64,000 bases of DNA from the NCBI GenBank assembly GCA_030685235.1, contig MU839190.1:87742-151741 (forward strand), given 5' to 3'. Below, piece after piece: positions 45,509 to 57,335 of the stretch. A program made the translations under genes and the position numbers. Each line of letters opens with the position of its first letter. Within the stretch, counting starts at the first letter, position 1. Below the pieces are notes generated by a model that did no database searches, was not told where the DNA came from, and was given only the letters and a program-made list of their open reading frames with translations. Source of the DNA: Copromyces sp. CBS 386.78 (Eukaryota > Ascomycota > Sordariomycetes > Sordariales > Sordariaceae).

Positions 45509-46134
45509 ACCAACACTTCTTTTTGCGGTTTTTACGTGCTGGAACTCCACCTTCGCCGAAGAACTGTCTTCCTTTTCTAACTTGAACCATCTATTGTTTT
45601 CTTTTGCTACATGAAGTTCCTCGAGACGGTGGGTGTCCCGGTGTTGACAGCTGAATTCTATGTAAAGATCCTTCCTTATTCATTTAACATTTGTACTGAA
45701 GCTTTCTTGTCACTTGCAAATAATTCCAATCTCCATCCCTCCCTACCTTATAGAGGTAAGCTCGATTGATGTCACAGAGTGTCCACCTGTGAAATGTTCT
45801 GTATAGGCAGTGTATGTACAAGTCTTCTATCCGTCTAGGGATTCATTCGGTGTTGTTACTTACAAATCTCGCATTGGACGCTATTACCCTACCGTAGGTG
45901 ACGATGGCGGTTTCGCGAGTTTCTACGATACCTACTATGGCAATCGAATCCTTTTTTTGTTCTTCCCCAGACACCCGAATTTTCTCCGTCCATTGTACCC
46001 GAAGATATGGAGCACTCAACTCCATTTGCAACACTCATGACACTTGTGAAACAAAAAAGTTGGTTTTCAGATGATTGCCTACATAAGGCCAATCTTTGGA
46101 GGTCACTTGCAACCAATCATGGCAGCTTTCAGCT
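45509..46134. other. Intergenic region between two tRNA genes
   Basis: A 626-bp stretch with no recognised gene. Confidence 0.55.
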
Positions 46135-46207
46135 GCCCGGCTAGCTCAATCGGTAGAGCGTGAGACTCTTAATCTCAAGGTTGTGGGTTCGACCCCCACG
46201 TCGGGCT
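46135..46207 (+). tRNA. tRNA-Lys (anticodon CTT)
   Basis: A 73-nt cloverleaf is complete: GCCCGGC pairs with GTCGGGC, the D arm carries AATCGGTAGAGC, the anticodon loop ACTCTTAAT has CTT, and the T arm is TGGGTTCGACCCCCA. It has no intron. T5 at 46236-46240 probably terminates it. It reads lysine AAG codons. Confidence 0.97.
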
Positions 46208-49200
46208 CAATTCCCGGCGTCTTCAGCGCCTTCTCTTTTTGACTGTTTTGTTCTTACTGTTGTTCCTTCTCTTTGGTCCCTTTTTGGGGGCTTTTATTTT
46301 CACTTGAGGTTTCTTCTCTCTCTTCTTCACTTGCCGCGTCCCTTTTCTCGTTGGTTTTCTACTCTTGTCCATTTGTTTCCATGCACCCTTTTCTTGGCGG
46401 AGTTCAGACGGAAGCGACAATTGGCGTGGCCCTTTGATTTGAGGGAAAAATGCGATTCATGAAGAAAAACACACTTTCCGACACAGACGCGAACCTGACG
46501 TTACTAACACGACTCGACTCGACTCCGCCACATCTTTCGGCAGTTGAGTTTCTTGTTGCTCCGAATTGCGCAACGTCGTCGCCGCGTATTCCCGTGACCT
46601 CGCGATACCAGATGGAAAACGGGTTCGAGCGCACGGGAAGTTGACTTCCCGGGCTTTGATCTGATGTCCAGGAAGAAATGGTCCTGCTTAGTGCGTGGCA
46701 TGTGCTGCCCGTGTGTGCCTCGTGCGCGTGCGCAAGCACGCTTGAGGCACGGTTTTTCTTTTCCGCAGTGCTCTGCTGAAGAGACCCTTTATTCCCGTCC
46801 CGCTCGAGTGGGAGAGGACATCGTAGGATCGGGAGAAAAGAATGGTACGGTTGAGATCGCGGGTTTGGACTTACATAAATTCTTACATACCAAAGCGTAT
46901 GTGCTGTGTGTGTTGTCTGTGTGTACGGCGGCCGGAAACTTTCCGGCCTGACCATGCTGGCTCTTTGCAAGTGGTGGTTAGCCCGCCCGTATGTGCCCGG
47001 GGTGTACACTAATGTGCAGGTACGGTGTAAGTGACAAGAGATAACGAAAGAGTTAAACTCCACGACAGGAAGTGAAGGGACGGATCGACGGGATGATGTG
47101 CGCTATACCTCACTAGACATGCGTGAGTGTACTCTACCAAGGCTGAGACCTCTGAAAACGTGCTCGATCGTGGCGGTGGACTTGGACTTGGCCTTGAGCT
47201 CGGCTCTTCTGTGCTGTCGTAACGGCGCCGCCGACAGTTTCTGCGTAAACCAGCTCAATGGGCCGGGATAGTATTGGTACCAAAATGTACAAAAGACACT
47301 CGGCACATATGGGGTGAAAGTGCCGAGATACATCAGTGGGTCGAGCTAAACTCGGCACGTAGTGAGGCTCTTCGGGATACAGTGAGCATGTCAGCATGGC
47401 GTACCTGAACCAGACCGTAGGCATAAAAAGCATTTGAAGGCACATTTGTTTGAACTTGGATAGATGCCGAAAGGGACTACCAGATAAGGAGAGGCTCGAC
47501 AGCTAGAAGGGCTGCAAGGGCCGAGTGAGCGGGTAGCAGGACACTTGCAGGGTTATAGAATTGGTTGATGGTGAATCAAAGATTCAAATATGGATGTAAC
47601 GTGCAGGTCGCTTACGATGGCATGGCATGTGAGGTGCCTTCTCGTGGCCTCCATGACTTGCATTGTCACGAACTGTCAACGTTGGCGGCTCCACAGGGGC
47701 AGCTAGGTACACTACTGCTTGATTGACAGCGGACAACTTGCAGATAGTCGCACCATTTGGTCCTTGGATGATGCTATGGTAGCGGACTCGGTTGAGGATC
47801 AAGGGATCTGGAGTTATACGGATGAGCGGGACTGAATGGAGTTGCGAGTTTCAGATTCGCGGTTCTCGACATTTGTCGTCCAAAAATGACATCAACTCGA
47901 ATTGGATTCGGAGGAGGATCAGTTGTTATCGATAAGGCAGAGTACATACGTACATAGCTAGGTAGGAATGACGCAACGGTGGAGCGGGGCAGGCACGGCA
48001 CAGGTGGGGATAAGCGGACGGGAACCAAAAACGAATCGCATGGCAGCGGAGACATGGCATTCTGAAATCCCATACGCACCTAAAACCCAGAAACTTTCCG
48101 ACACTCCACTGGCAATCTTTCCCCCTCTTGCTCGTGTTCCCTCCCACGGGCGAGTTTCCAAGCAAGCACACCTCAAGGCAAACTCTTGGCGGAAGCTCTT
48201 CTCCGGGCGATTGGGTTAGATCCGGGTGGTGCATAGAGGCATTGAAAGCACATTTCTCCTACCGCTCAACATAGCAGCGTTGTAACCGAATTTGAACCTG
48301 CAGAGGTTGGAAGCACTGCATTGAAGCAAGAAGAGGAAAGCTTCTGAGCGGAGAACAACTGGTACGGATTCAGCCATGTGTCGGGCTGGGTGGTGTCTCA
48401 TTGGCCCAGCGAAATGTATAAGAACCAAGTGGTGTTGGAGAATTGTTAGTGCATTCCTGAACTGGCACGTCTCCTGTTGTTTCCAATGCGCACTGTCCTT
48501 TCTTGGCTGTTTTAACCGGAGCTAGTGCTCCGGCCATCTTTCGAGCGGTGGAGAACCAAGTGCAACAACGACGGGAACGGTGAGAGATAAAACGGCAGCC
48601 AAAAGCCCCGTTCTCAACGATCAGGAACACAGAAGCGGCGATAGCAAAACCTCGATGGAATGCATTTGGAAGACACGCAGTGTTATTACATATGTTGCGC
48701 GTCTGTTTTCTGTTTTCTTGGTCGCCCGGCTCCCTCGGCAATTCGGCATCACCGACTTGATAATCGCCATCTCGATTTGAAGTTACACGCGGAACTTGCC
48801 ATTGTTGCTCTCTGCCTGTTCACGGTAAAGCCATAATTCGCACACAACCTCATCTCTGTAGGTTGTTGTTCAACTTGACCCCTGGACCCTATTCTAATTC
48901 TTGCTTGGCCAGCGTCCAGGTGCTGCTTCATCTGAAGCCATCATCGCTTGGAGACGCCCGGGCACTTGGGTCACTGGGTCAAGCTGGTGCAGACATGCAC
49001 TAGCCCTTTGCGGAACTCCCGTCCACAAGTTACAGCTGTCAATGCAAGCTCTCGGAGCAGTTTTGTGCAGCAAACTACATAAGCCCAAGACCCCGCGCAA
49101 TGGTGCGTTGCCGTCAGCTTTCAGCAATCGGTAGATTACAGTCTGTTGGATCGTATAAGGTAAGTAAGGCATCGAAAGATGAGGACTGACGATCCTATCG

Positions 49201-51154
49201 ATAACCTCCTTGCTACGTTTCTTCTTCCACCCAAAAACAGCTTTGAGGCTGTAGCGTCAACATGACGTAGCGGGACCGGCACTGCTACTACCGGTACTGC
49301 GTACATAGCGGCCGGCACCGGGATGAATTGCTTTGTTGATGCTACTCGAGCTGATCTGTTTTACAAGAGGTTGATCGACATTGGCTGCTAACAAAGTCGG
49401 AGACGTACTGGCCGAATTGAGTTGTGATCGACGCGAGACACCAAGACAACCACACGTAAGCTACTCGAGGATTCTAGACCTTTTCGAAATCGTGACCATA
49501 ACAGAGCTCAATATCAGACGAGCTTACACAGTGCCTTGAGCTTGAGCTCGGCATGCAAGCTGAGGTGCCGGTACAGACCTGGTCCTGGCATGTGTCCCGA
49601 GTCCCCCGCACCCGGAAGGGCCAGCGGGATTCTCAACGACGGGACTGTGTTCCGCCGGCTCTGGATGAAGTATAGTCAAAAGGAGTGCAGCAACCTAGCA
49701 CATGGAAGCTGATTGAATATACATAGTCCAGACCGAAGCTCAACTTCTGAAGCTGTCCATCAAGGTACCGAAGTTGCGAAATCAGAGCGGGGCAATGGGC
49801 ACCTCAAGTGGACCAGTCGAGGGGTACGTACATTAAATGGGAAGCTCCACTGCAGCCGCCACTAGCAATTATATGATTGGCTTCTAGCCCCGCTAAGCCG
49901 CACAGTCCCACAGTGCCTTCTCTGGCCCTGGTCGGTACTTGAACCACGACTGGCGACGTTAACAAGACCCAGCCCGGCCCTTGAGAGTGTGCAACCACAA
50001 TGGCGATCGAGATCCCGTCGATCAACACCCGGGTGCTCTTGTTGTCAACCAGACACAAGCCAATCCCGTCGACCACAGTCCGGACGGAAACAACGCCGCC
50101 CACTTCCTGGTAGAGTCGGGTCCTTTGAGACTCTCCGCCCGTCCCAGGAACGGCAGTCGACGCTGTCCGAACGTCAGTCCCTACCCCCCTGTTCTCCCTG
50201 TTGCCGGCTAGTTTCCGTAGGGAGGAGGCGTCCTCAAATCCTGTTCTCCCTCATCCGGAGCAACTGTTACCTCTGGTGTACGCTTTTCTGCTTGCACTAG
50301 TGAGCACTTCCAGGAACAAGGAGCCCGGGACGAGAAACACGACGTTGGACTCGCCCCAGGCCGAAAAAGCCAATGAGGTAGGTTTAGAGTAGAGGTATCG
50401 GGCAGGCATTAAATTACCCACAGAGCAAGTACGAGGAGGTCAGGAGTGATCTACTGCGTAGTGTGGACTGTAGAGAGCGATTGGAGGGTGTCAGCGAGGG
50501 TACCTACCTTACCTTTTCCACCTCCATGGATGTCTCCGCTAGGCTTGCGTCAAAGGTACTGTACCGACTTGTGCCAGATCCCGAGCTTGGCCGGGTTCGT
50601 TACACATCCGCCGCCGTACTGACTGCAAATGGAAGAGACCTGCAACCACGTCAGGTTCCCAGCGTCGAAATAAAACACTGTTTGCTCTTCTACCAAACCC
50701 CCGCTTGTCCCAAATCTTTTCCCACCGGTACACAACTGAAGTTGACAATCCACAACCACCAGTTTCAATTACCCCGTCTTCGCCCTTCTCGTACTACCAA
50801 TCTCCGCTACTACTACGGCCCACGAGGTTCAACAGCCATCAACCCTACTACTTTATTATACCATTACCGCGGGCTCAAGTGTCCCGTACGAACCCTTTCA
50901 TACTCGCTCCACCGCTCCGTGAACTATCGTTCCATTGTGAATTCCTCGACATTCTCGAACAACACTTGGCGAACCACCCTTCGACAACCCACACCATTCA
51001 CACGGCACGACTACCTTACCACCGAGGTCTAGGCACACATAACTTGTCTCTCAGACCCTCTATTACTAGCCTGGCCAGTCTGCCATCAATTGGCCTACCA
51101 GGACTATTCGTATAAACAGAGTCCGAAGAAAGGGTCTCTAGACAGGCATCAGCG
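46208..51154. other. Five-kilobase region without a recognisable protein gene
   Basis: Base composition is normal and the region is not RIP-mutated, yet no frame has the features of a gene. The longest, 219 codons on the minus strand at 46404-47063, has codon content that looks random and overlaps other frames. A hairpin at 46715-46757 is reported separately. From 50634 to 51154 there is no ATG on the plus strand, which fits a long leader for the gene at 51155. Spliced noncoding transcripts are possible. Confidence 0.5.
46715..46757 (+). other. Strong hairpin with GCAA tetraloop followed by T5
   Basis: An outer stem GTGCCTC (46715-46721) pairs with GAGGCAC (46744-46750). Within it an internal loop GTGC/TT precedes an inner six-base stem GCGTGC (46726-46731) with GCACGC (46736-46741) capped by the GNRA-type tetraloop GCAA. 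GG and TTTTT (46753-46757) follow. Confidence 0.6.
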
Positions 51155-52550
51155 ATGGCACCGAGAGATGCAAGGGCCAGCAAGCAGACGCGAGGGAGCA
51201 TTTCCCAAGCCAGCCCACCAAACCAGACGCCACAGGACAGCATCGAGGTGAACACATCAGATAAAGTTAGGTCAAAGGTTGTGGCGGGCCGAACGGAGAA
51301 GGCAATGGCAAAGGTACGTTGACCATTCAACATTGCCCACGAATCCACGACCAGCAAAGCTAACCCCACAAAAGCCTCAAGATACTCGATCCCACGAAGC
51401 CAACCAGGAGCGAGCCTATGTCGCCGCATCACGCCGCTCAGACCGCAGTCTCGAGGCCCGTATCCAGTCGGCCAGGCTGGCATCTGAAATCCACAAGAAG
51501 CGTACCGGTAAGGGCTTCAAGATCACCACGGAGGCTGTGTTGAATGACGCCATGTACGAGGAGGAAGATGAACCCAGAACAGCCCGGCTACCGTATTCCA
51601 CCGTCAGCTTTCAGAATCTTGCTCTGGAGCAGCATTACCAGAGGGTCGATGCCCAATTTGCAGCGGCCTTTGGAAGTCTTCCAACTCTACTCCGACCTCC
51701 AACGATGCCTCTTGTACCACAGCACATGCCCACGCCCCAGCAGCAGCGAACAATGTCGACGATGACTATGAATTCAGCTCCTTCCTACGGTCTCCCGCCA
51801 AACCATGGCATGCGGCAGTTCCACGAGAGGACACAGTCAGCCCCAAACGTCCCTTTAGCATCAGCAATCTCGGGAAACTCAGCAGCCTCTGATATGCCCC
51901 ATGGCCTTGGACAGAGGACACAGTCACTTCCTGTTGTCCCGCCCATAGCAACCAACTCGCCAACTGTATCCGTCTCCCACCGCCCTGCCGGTCCTCACAC
52001 AAGAAACTCGTCAATGTCCGAGTTTTCGACTCCTCCGTCTCTGACACCAAGCGTCGGTGATGGCACACCTCCGCTATCCGGACTTCCCACTCCGACCTTT
52101 GGCCACGATACCTTTGACAACTTCGCGAACTCTATGTTAATGCAGCATCGCTATCGACGGTCATCCGTTGCCTCAACGAGATCAGATGCCCCTCTTACTC
52201 CACAGTCAGCAATGTCCGTGATTTCGACAACACCGCCAGGCCACCTCGCCGCTCCCCCGAAACCAGCCACGGAGGGTGTAAACCAGATGACGAGCGAGCC
52301 TCAGTTCTATCCCAGTTATGTCGATGGCTCTTTTGAGCATTTCGATAACATGTACAACAGCCTATCACAGCAGGCCCTTGGCTGTGACGAGTCAGGCTCG
52401 CTCTACTTGCAATATGCACTACAGAACGAAAACACCCCCATCTTTTATCAACCGCAGGCAGAAAAGCCCAAGGAGTTCGACACCGAGCCTGATCCACTCG
52501 TGAATAACGATCACGACACGTTTGTGGACTGGAATGGTGGCGACGTGTAA
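51155..52550 (+). CDS. Ser/Pro/Thr-rich protein of unknown function (444 aa)
   Basis: Two exons, 51155-51313 and 51375-52550, flank a 61-nt intron (donor GTACGT, branch CTAAC, acceptor AAAG). The start is the first ATG after 520 ATG-free bases, which supports it. The first 120 or so residues are basic and charged and include HKKRTGKGFKITTEAVLNDAMYEEEDE, which looks like a conserved core with helical potential. The rest is a long Ser/Pro/Thr/Gln-rich, low-complexity region with many SP and TP pairs, and the C terminus is acidic. This composition is common in fungal nuclear and signalling proteins and would suit phosphorylation. I do not recognise a domain and do not assign a function. Confidence 0.8.
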
Positions 52551-53828
52551 TGTCTCGGACTTTCAAGTCGTGATGCTACCTCTAGTATTGATGAGTGACG
52601 TGACAAAAGGATACAGAGCAGAGCAGCAAACATCACTGCTTTATGCTGGTGTTTCGTGAATATTTTTAAGCAAATACATTTGGGAAAGACAAAATTCAAT
52701 GCCGGCAAAGGCAAAAAGCTTTCGACGGCACAAGAAAATTACTTCTGTTAGCGGGGAACACGGAGTCTGGACGGGGACGGTGGGATGGCATACTGCTTTG
52801 TAATGATGTAAGAGCGTGATCCAGAGCGCAGTTATCTTGGTGATTGGGTCAGAAATCAAAACCGGCATCTACCAACTATCTACTGGGAAAACAATCTATA
52901 ATTTTGTGACGGGTTTTGGACTTTCTATTCTTTGAGACTGATCGAACTCGGTTCGGCATGTTCAGCTCGCTGGATTATTCGCAATTTTCGCAGTTCTACG
53001 GCATTCGAATTCGATTCCGAAATCACGAGAAACTATCGACAACATCGTCATGCCAGGTTAAATATAACAAACGACGACAGTCCTGATCACCTGTCCAGGG
53101 CTGAGGATGATTGTCATACATACCAGGAGGTGCTCTTTGAGGCCAGAGAACTTTGCGAGGATCCATGTTACGACCGAGACTACGATCTTCAAAGGGCCTT
53201 GGAAACTTGTGTATCGTGCCGGTTACTCAACCAGCGAAGCCGTCATATGGAACTATGAACGCCGAAAGAAGAACGCAAAATGGATGTCAAGTTGTCAAAA
53301 ATGTGTTGGGTCCAAGTTCATATGCATTTTTCCAAGGCCTGAAAGCCCTACAAGAGAAGAAAAATGCGTTTTGGACTGGCCTGAACGTCTGTTGTGAAAG
53401 TGTGAAGGTCGTGCCTAGACCTTGCTAGGCATGGATTTGGTAGGCAGTTACGCAGAGAAGAAGGGAAAAAAAGGGAGAAAAGGAGAGAAGGGGGGGGGGG
53501 GGGGAGAAACAGAACAGAAAGCGATGCTATTAGACCCATCGTCTAAAAGCCGAAATAAAACTGAAAGCAGAAAAGCCATTTGGTTTTTCCCAGGAAGACC
53601 TTTGCGGACACTTCTTCCACTTGGACTGGGAGTGGTGATGATGGGTCGGCAATAGCGACCGGCTGATGCGAGTGCAAGGAGAACCTCGGGGCAAGAGGTG
53701 GTTTGTTGCAACCAACTATGGCTGCTGGGTTTGAAATGAAACACCTGCAAAAATCAGCCAGTTAGTATTCCGTACCTACCTTTCAACCTCAGGAAGTAAA
53801 GGGACCCACAAATTTACTTCCGCTCCCT
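52551..53828. other. Intergenic region with a poly-G tract
   Basis: A G15 tract lies at 53490-53504 within purine-rich sequence. An open frame at 52932-53258 starts with TTG and ends in a plausible but unsupported string. I do not claim a gene. Confidence 0.5.
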
Positions 53829-55022
53829 CTAGTGGTTGCGCTTCTGCCTCTTGGCCAACAACTGCTCGAACCCAGCATCGAGCGCCGCCTTTCTGCGCCG
53901 ATCTTTCTCGGCCTGGGTTGGTGGTTGCGGCGGAAAGAAAGGAAAGCCGCGGGCTTCGAGTCTTGGTCTGGATCCGGATCCATTAAGAGGTCCGGTATTG
54001 AACCCGGGCGGGAATCCGGGCGGCGGTCCGGGGATGGCTCTGGGTGTGGTAGCCGCGGTGGACATCGGGCCCAGTCCCGGGGGAAAACCCATCTGGCCTG
54101 GGTTTGGGGTTGCCATGCCCCTTGCATTGGTCATCCCGGAAGAGGAGGAGGAGGAGGAGGAGCGAAAGTCATAGGCGCCGGTACCAGAGCTCATCGAGCC
54201 ATATAACTGCGGTGGCTGAGAAGTATCCGATGTAAAGGCACTGTGCCTAGATGAGGCCAAAGGAGGGGCGTTAAAGTTGATGGCGTGTTGCGAGCCCTGG
54301 GACTTGGAATGGGAGTTGCCGCCGCCGCCGCCGCTGCCGTTGTTATTGGTAGTAAAACCGAATTGAGAGGCTTGCGAGGGGAGGACACGTCGAGGAGCAG
54401 GGAGATCGTCGTACTGTCTGTTTCCCTGGTAGTAAGCTTGAGAGTGTTGAGGTTGTAAAGGGTGTTGGGACGGCCGAGAAGCAGTCCTGGGGGGATGATC
54501 GGGCAGCGCGAACTGCGAAGCACGAGGGGTCTTTAGGTCATCATCGCTCATGCCATCACCAGAGCTAGCAAACCCAGCCGACGAGGAAGAAGAAGTGCTG
54601 CCCACATCGACATCAATGGGGTTATTGGTACTACCACCCCCCAGCTCCAGTGCTCGAGGGCGAGCGCGACTGCCACCACTACCTCCAGCGCCAACCGGAG
54701 TGTAGGTTCGAGGACCCACGTCAAGTCCAAATCCACGATGGTGCCTCTGGCTCTGAGGCAGCTCTGGAAAGGGCTCAACCACAGCTTCGCGGAAATCGGC
54801 ACTCCGTCGAACGGGAGGCAGATGCGCGTGATGAGTTTGGTGAGCCCCACCGGCAGAGCCAGAAGACGCATCGGCGCGCTCCTTCCCTTTTCCTTTTGGG
54901 TCCTGTTGTGGCCAGGAGGGGTTCGGGACAATTAAGCCCATGCCGGCTTTGCGGGGCGGCGTCGCGTTGGGATCGGAGTTGGAGGAGCGGAAGTTGGGCA
55001 TGTCGTAGCCTGAGCGACCCAT
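53829..55022 (-). CDS. Intrinsically disordered protein of unknown function (397 aa)
   Basis: An intronless minus-strand frame from ATG 55022 (MGRSGYDMPNFRSS) encodes 397 residues that are almost entirely low complexity: Ser, Gly, Pro, Gln and Asn runs, including a stretch of eight Ser, a Gly-rich run and repeated PPGFPPG near the end. A short hydrophobic-acidic segment IDVDVG flanks a Ser run. The C terminus is basic (RRRKAALDAGFEQLLAKRQKRNH) and could serve as a nuclear localisation signal. No domain is recognised. The start is supported by about 340 ATG-free bases upstream on that strand. It may be a nuclear or RNA-associated protein, but this is inferred only from composition. Confidence 0.75.
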   Translation of the reverse strand: MGRSGYDMPNFRSSNSDPNATPPRKAGMGLIVPNPSWPQQDPKGKGKERADASSGSAGGAHQTHHAHLPPVRRSADFREAVVEPFPELPQSQRHHRGFGLDVGPRTYTPVGAGGSGGSRARPRALELGGGSTNNPIDVDVGSTSSSSSAGFASSGDGMSDDDLKTPRASQFALPDHPPRTASRPSQHPLQPQHSQAYYQGNRQYDDLPAPRRVLPSQASQFGFTTNNNGSGGGGGNSHSKSQGSQHAINFNAPPLASSRHSAFTSDTSQPPQLYGSMSSGTGAYDFRSSSSSSSSGMTNARGMATPNPGQMGFPPGLGPMSTAATTPRAIPGPPPGFPPGFNTGPLNGSGSRPRLEARGFPFFPPQPPTQAEKDRRRKAALDAGFEQLLAKRQKRNH

Positions 55023-56377
55023 TTTGGCTTTGTTTTCCGGCTTGTTACTGCGCTATTTTTTGATGGCAGTCTTGAAGGGCTGGAGGGAGAGGTGGTGGAA
55101 GGGTTGTGGTGTGTTCGGTGAGGAATTACCGTCGATGGTGGAGCGGCCGGGAAGGCGTGGAAGGTTGGTGAGGTGGAGATCACAGGTGGGATACGACTGA
55201 GGATGGATGAGGAGATGCTGCGATGCCTTGTTGTGCTTGTTGTTTGGTCACTCGTTGACAGACGAAAGAGGTTGCTTTGTGATATGTGCGAGGGGGAAGT
55301 TGTTGGGATGTGGATGATGTTGATTGTGGCTCGGTAGAAGAAGCGAGAGGATGACAGAAGGAGGGACATATAGAAGACAAAACATCTGGTGAATGGGGTA
55401 TTGGTATTATTGATTCTTTGCTGAATATGTACGACTGAATAAAAATTGAGTCTATCCAGCCCTGCTATTGTTCTCAATCCCCGTGTGACCGGTTATGCTG
55501 CCTGAGATAGGGAGCGCTTGTATTTCGTTTGATGTGTTGCATTCTTTTGTCCAAGCCAAATTGTGCGTCAGTGTTTGCTCTGTAAATATCAGACGGAAGG
55601 CACAAGATGTTCGTCATGGCTGCTGTCAGTTAAATGCAGTTATTCGGATGGCGTTCCATCAAATCCATGTCCGCCACATCAGCGGGCAAGGACATCCGAG
55701 CTCCGGACAATGGAGTCAAAGCCAACATTACCGGGGCTCGGATGCAACTTGACTTCCCTCTTCAATGAAAAAGAAACATTGGAAGGCCAGCGGGGATGTT
55801 AGGATGCATTTCCAGACAATGACCGGCATTTGCTTTGCTCTCGCGACCCTTTGTCTGCTGTTGTCTTCATGGCTATACAAGGATGATTGAAGATTAGTTA
55901 TGGAAAACTGTTGACAAAATTATCTGAGCTAGAGAGAGGACTGTGAATCGCGAACTTCGAAATGTTTTTCTATCGACTTCGTGCCCTTGCTAGCTACCCG
56001 AAGAACGTGTTTTCTACTCTGATCTCTTCTCCATCACTATGTGCCAACTGAATAGGTTTGTGGTAAGCTTGATAGATCCAGGTACTGAAGCAGATAAGTA
56101 AACAAGCAACCTGCCCAGCAATCCCGTTTTCAACCTTGTTGAGAACCTAGACATGTTCACCTATCGTGGTCAACTCGCCCTCCCTCTCCTATGCCCTAAT
56201 TGACCCGCTTGTGATGATAAGCAATAAGTCGCAAGTTGAAATCATTGCTCCTGATAACTTCGGACTTTGTGAGCCGCTTCCAGCTGAGCGCTGATATCGT
56301 GACTGGACCGTGACTGCCAGCCCACCGTCCTATTCCTTCCATCGTCCATTGCATGTAAGGCCCAGTTAAACAGCAAC
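55023..56377. other. Intergenic region with no recognised gene
   Basis: It contains the leader of the minus-strand gene at 55022 and the 3' end of the gene at 56378. No further gene is supported. Confidence 0.55.
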
Positions 56378-57335
56378 CTAAAAATAATTTAGAATGCATT
56401 CGTCCCTGACTGGCCACAGCGAAGACTTGTGAGCCATGAGGAACGCAATCTTTAGTGCTGTGTCGGTTTTGTGGCAAGTTACCGTCAGCTCAGAGTGGAA
56501 GCGGCCTCCGGCATTCTCGATGTTGCCGTGCATTAAGGTAGCGTCATCTTTGACCACGCATGCCTTCTCAACTTGGTTCACCCTATATTCTCTAACAGGA
56601 TGAATTCCATCCTCGAATATGGCTTCAATGATCTCAGTTGTGTGGGCGCCGGAGATATACGGCAGTTCAAAATCCTCATCCAAGCCCGCTTTCGGAACAT
56701 TGGTGATGGTCCCCTTGTGGGATTTCAAAGCGTTATCAAGGGAGGTGGCTAGGGCCAGAATGTCCACGGACGGCTTGTCGTAATACTCAGGAAGATCTAA
56801 AGCGCGGTTAAGATAAGGCCACCTCTCAAGAATGAAGACATCAAGGTTTCTTACCAGGACCAGGGATATACAGCTGAATGGCTGTCGTCCAGCGGGTCCA
56901 GACAACAAGCTTGTTATCCTCCGATTTGACCACGTAGTTTCCCAGCATCTTGTCCTTCACGGCTTCCAGATCACGTTTGCCGTGCTGGTAGATCATGGAA
57001 CACAGGGCCACCTTCATGGCTTTGACGGCATCAATATGGCTGGTAGTCTGCGTGATTGTGATCTGAAAAGGCCGGAATTCGGTACCGCATGAGAAGCTGG
57101 CAACCTGCTGAAAGCCAAGGGGCTCATCGAGAAACGATTCACTGACGGAAAGCCGCTCAAGCGAAACTCCAGGAAGATACAGCCGGCATATGGCCTCCAA
57201 AGATCCCAGGTCCAGAGGAAGGAGAGTTGTGTTTTGGGACTTGCCCAACTCCTCGTTGAATCCCTCCGCAATCAGTGACTCAACCGGCGGAGCAGGCTCA
57301 AGCAGCTTCGCGATCTGGGACCTGGTAGATGGCAT
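56378..57335 (-). CDS. Unrecognised 299-aa protein, two exons
   Basis: On the minus strand, exon 1 is 57335-56855 and exon 2 is 56796-56378, joined over a 58-nt intron with donor GTAAGA, branch CTTAAC and acceptor TTTAG. The junction reads IPGP-D-LPEYYDKPS in frame. The 299-residue product has no signal peptide or membrane helix. It contains helix-rich, acidic segments such as VKAMKVALCSMIYQHG and SHKGTITNVPKAGLDEDFEL, and the C-terminal part has a strand-rich FHSELTVTCHKTD segment. Splicing in frame and natural composition support a real gene. I do not recognise a family. Confidence 0.75.

Noticed and set aside
46404..47063. 219-codon minus-strand frame
   Set aside because: Composition looks random, and a competing frame overlaps it on the other strand. 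It is also not started by ATG.
50463..51032. 189-codon frame before the gene at 51155
   Set aside because: Its composition is that of a C/T-rich leader; most of the interval has no ATG and no splice join was found.
52932..53258. 108-codon plus-strand frame with a Cys- and Asp-rich end
   Set aside because: It starts with TTG and no ATG or splice join gives a better start.
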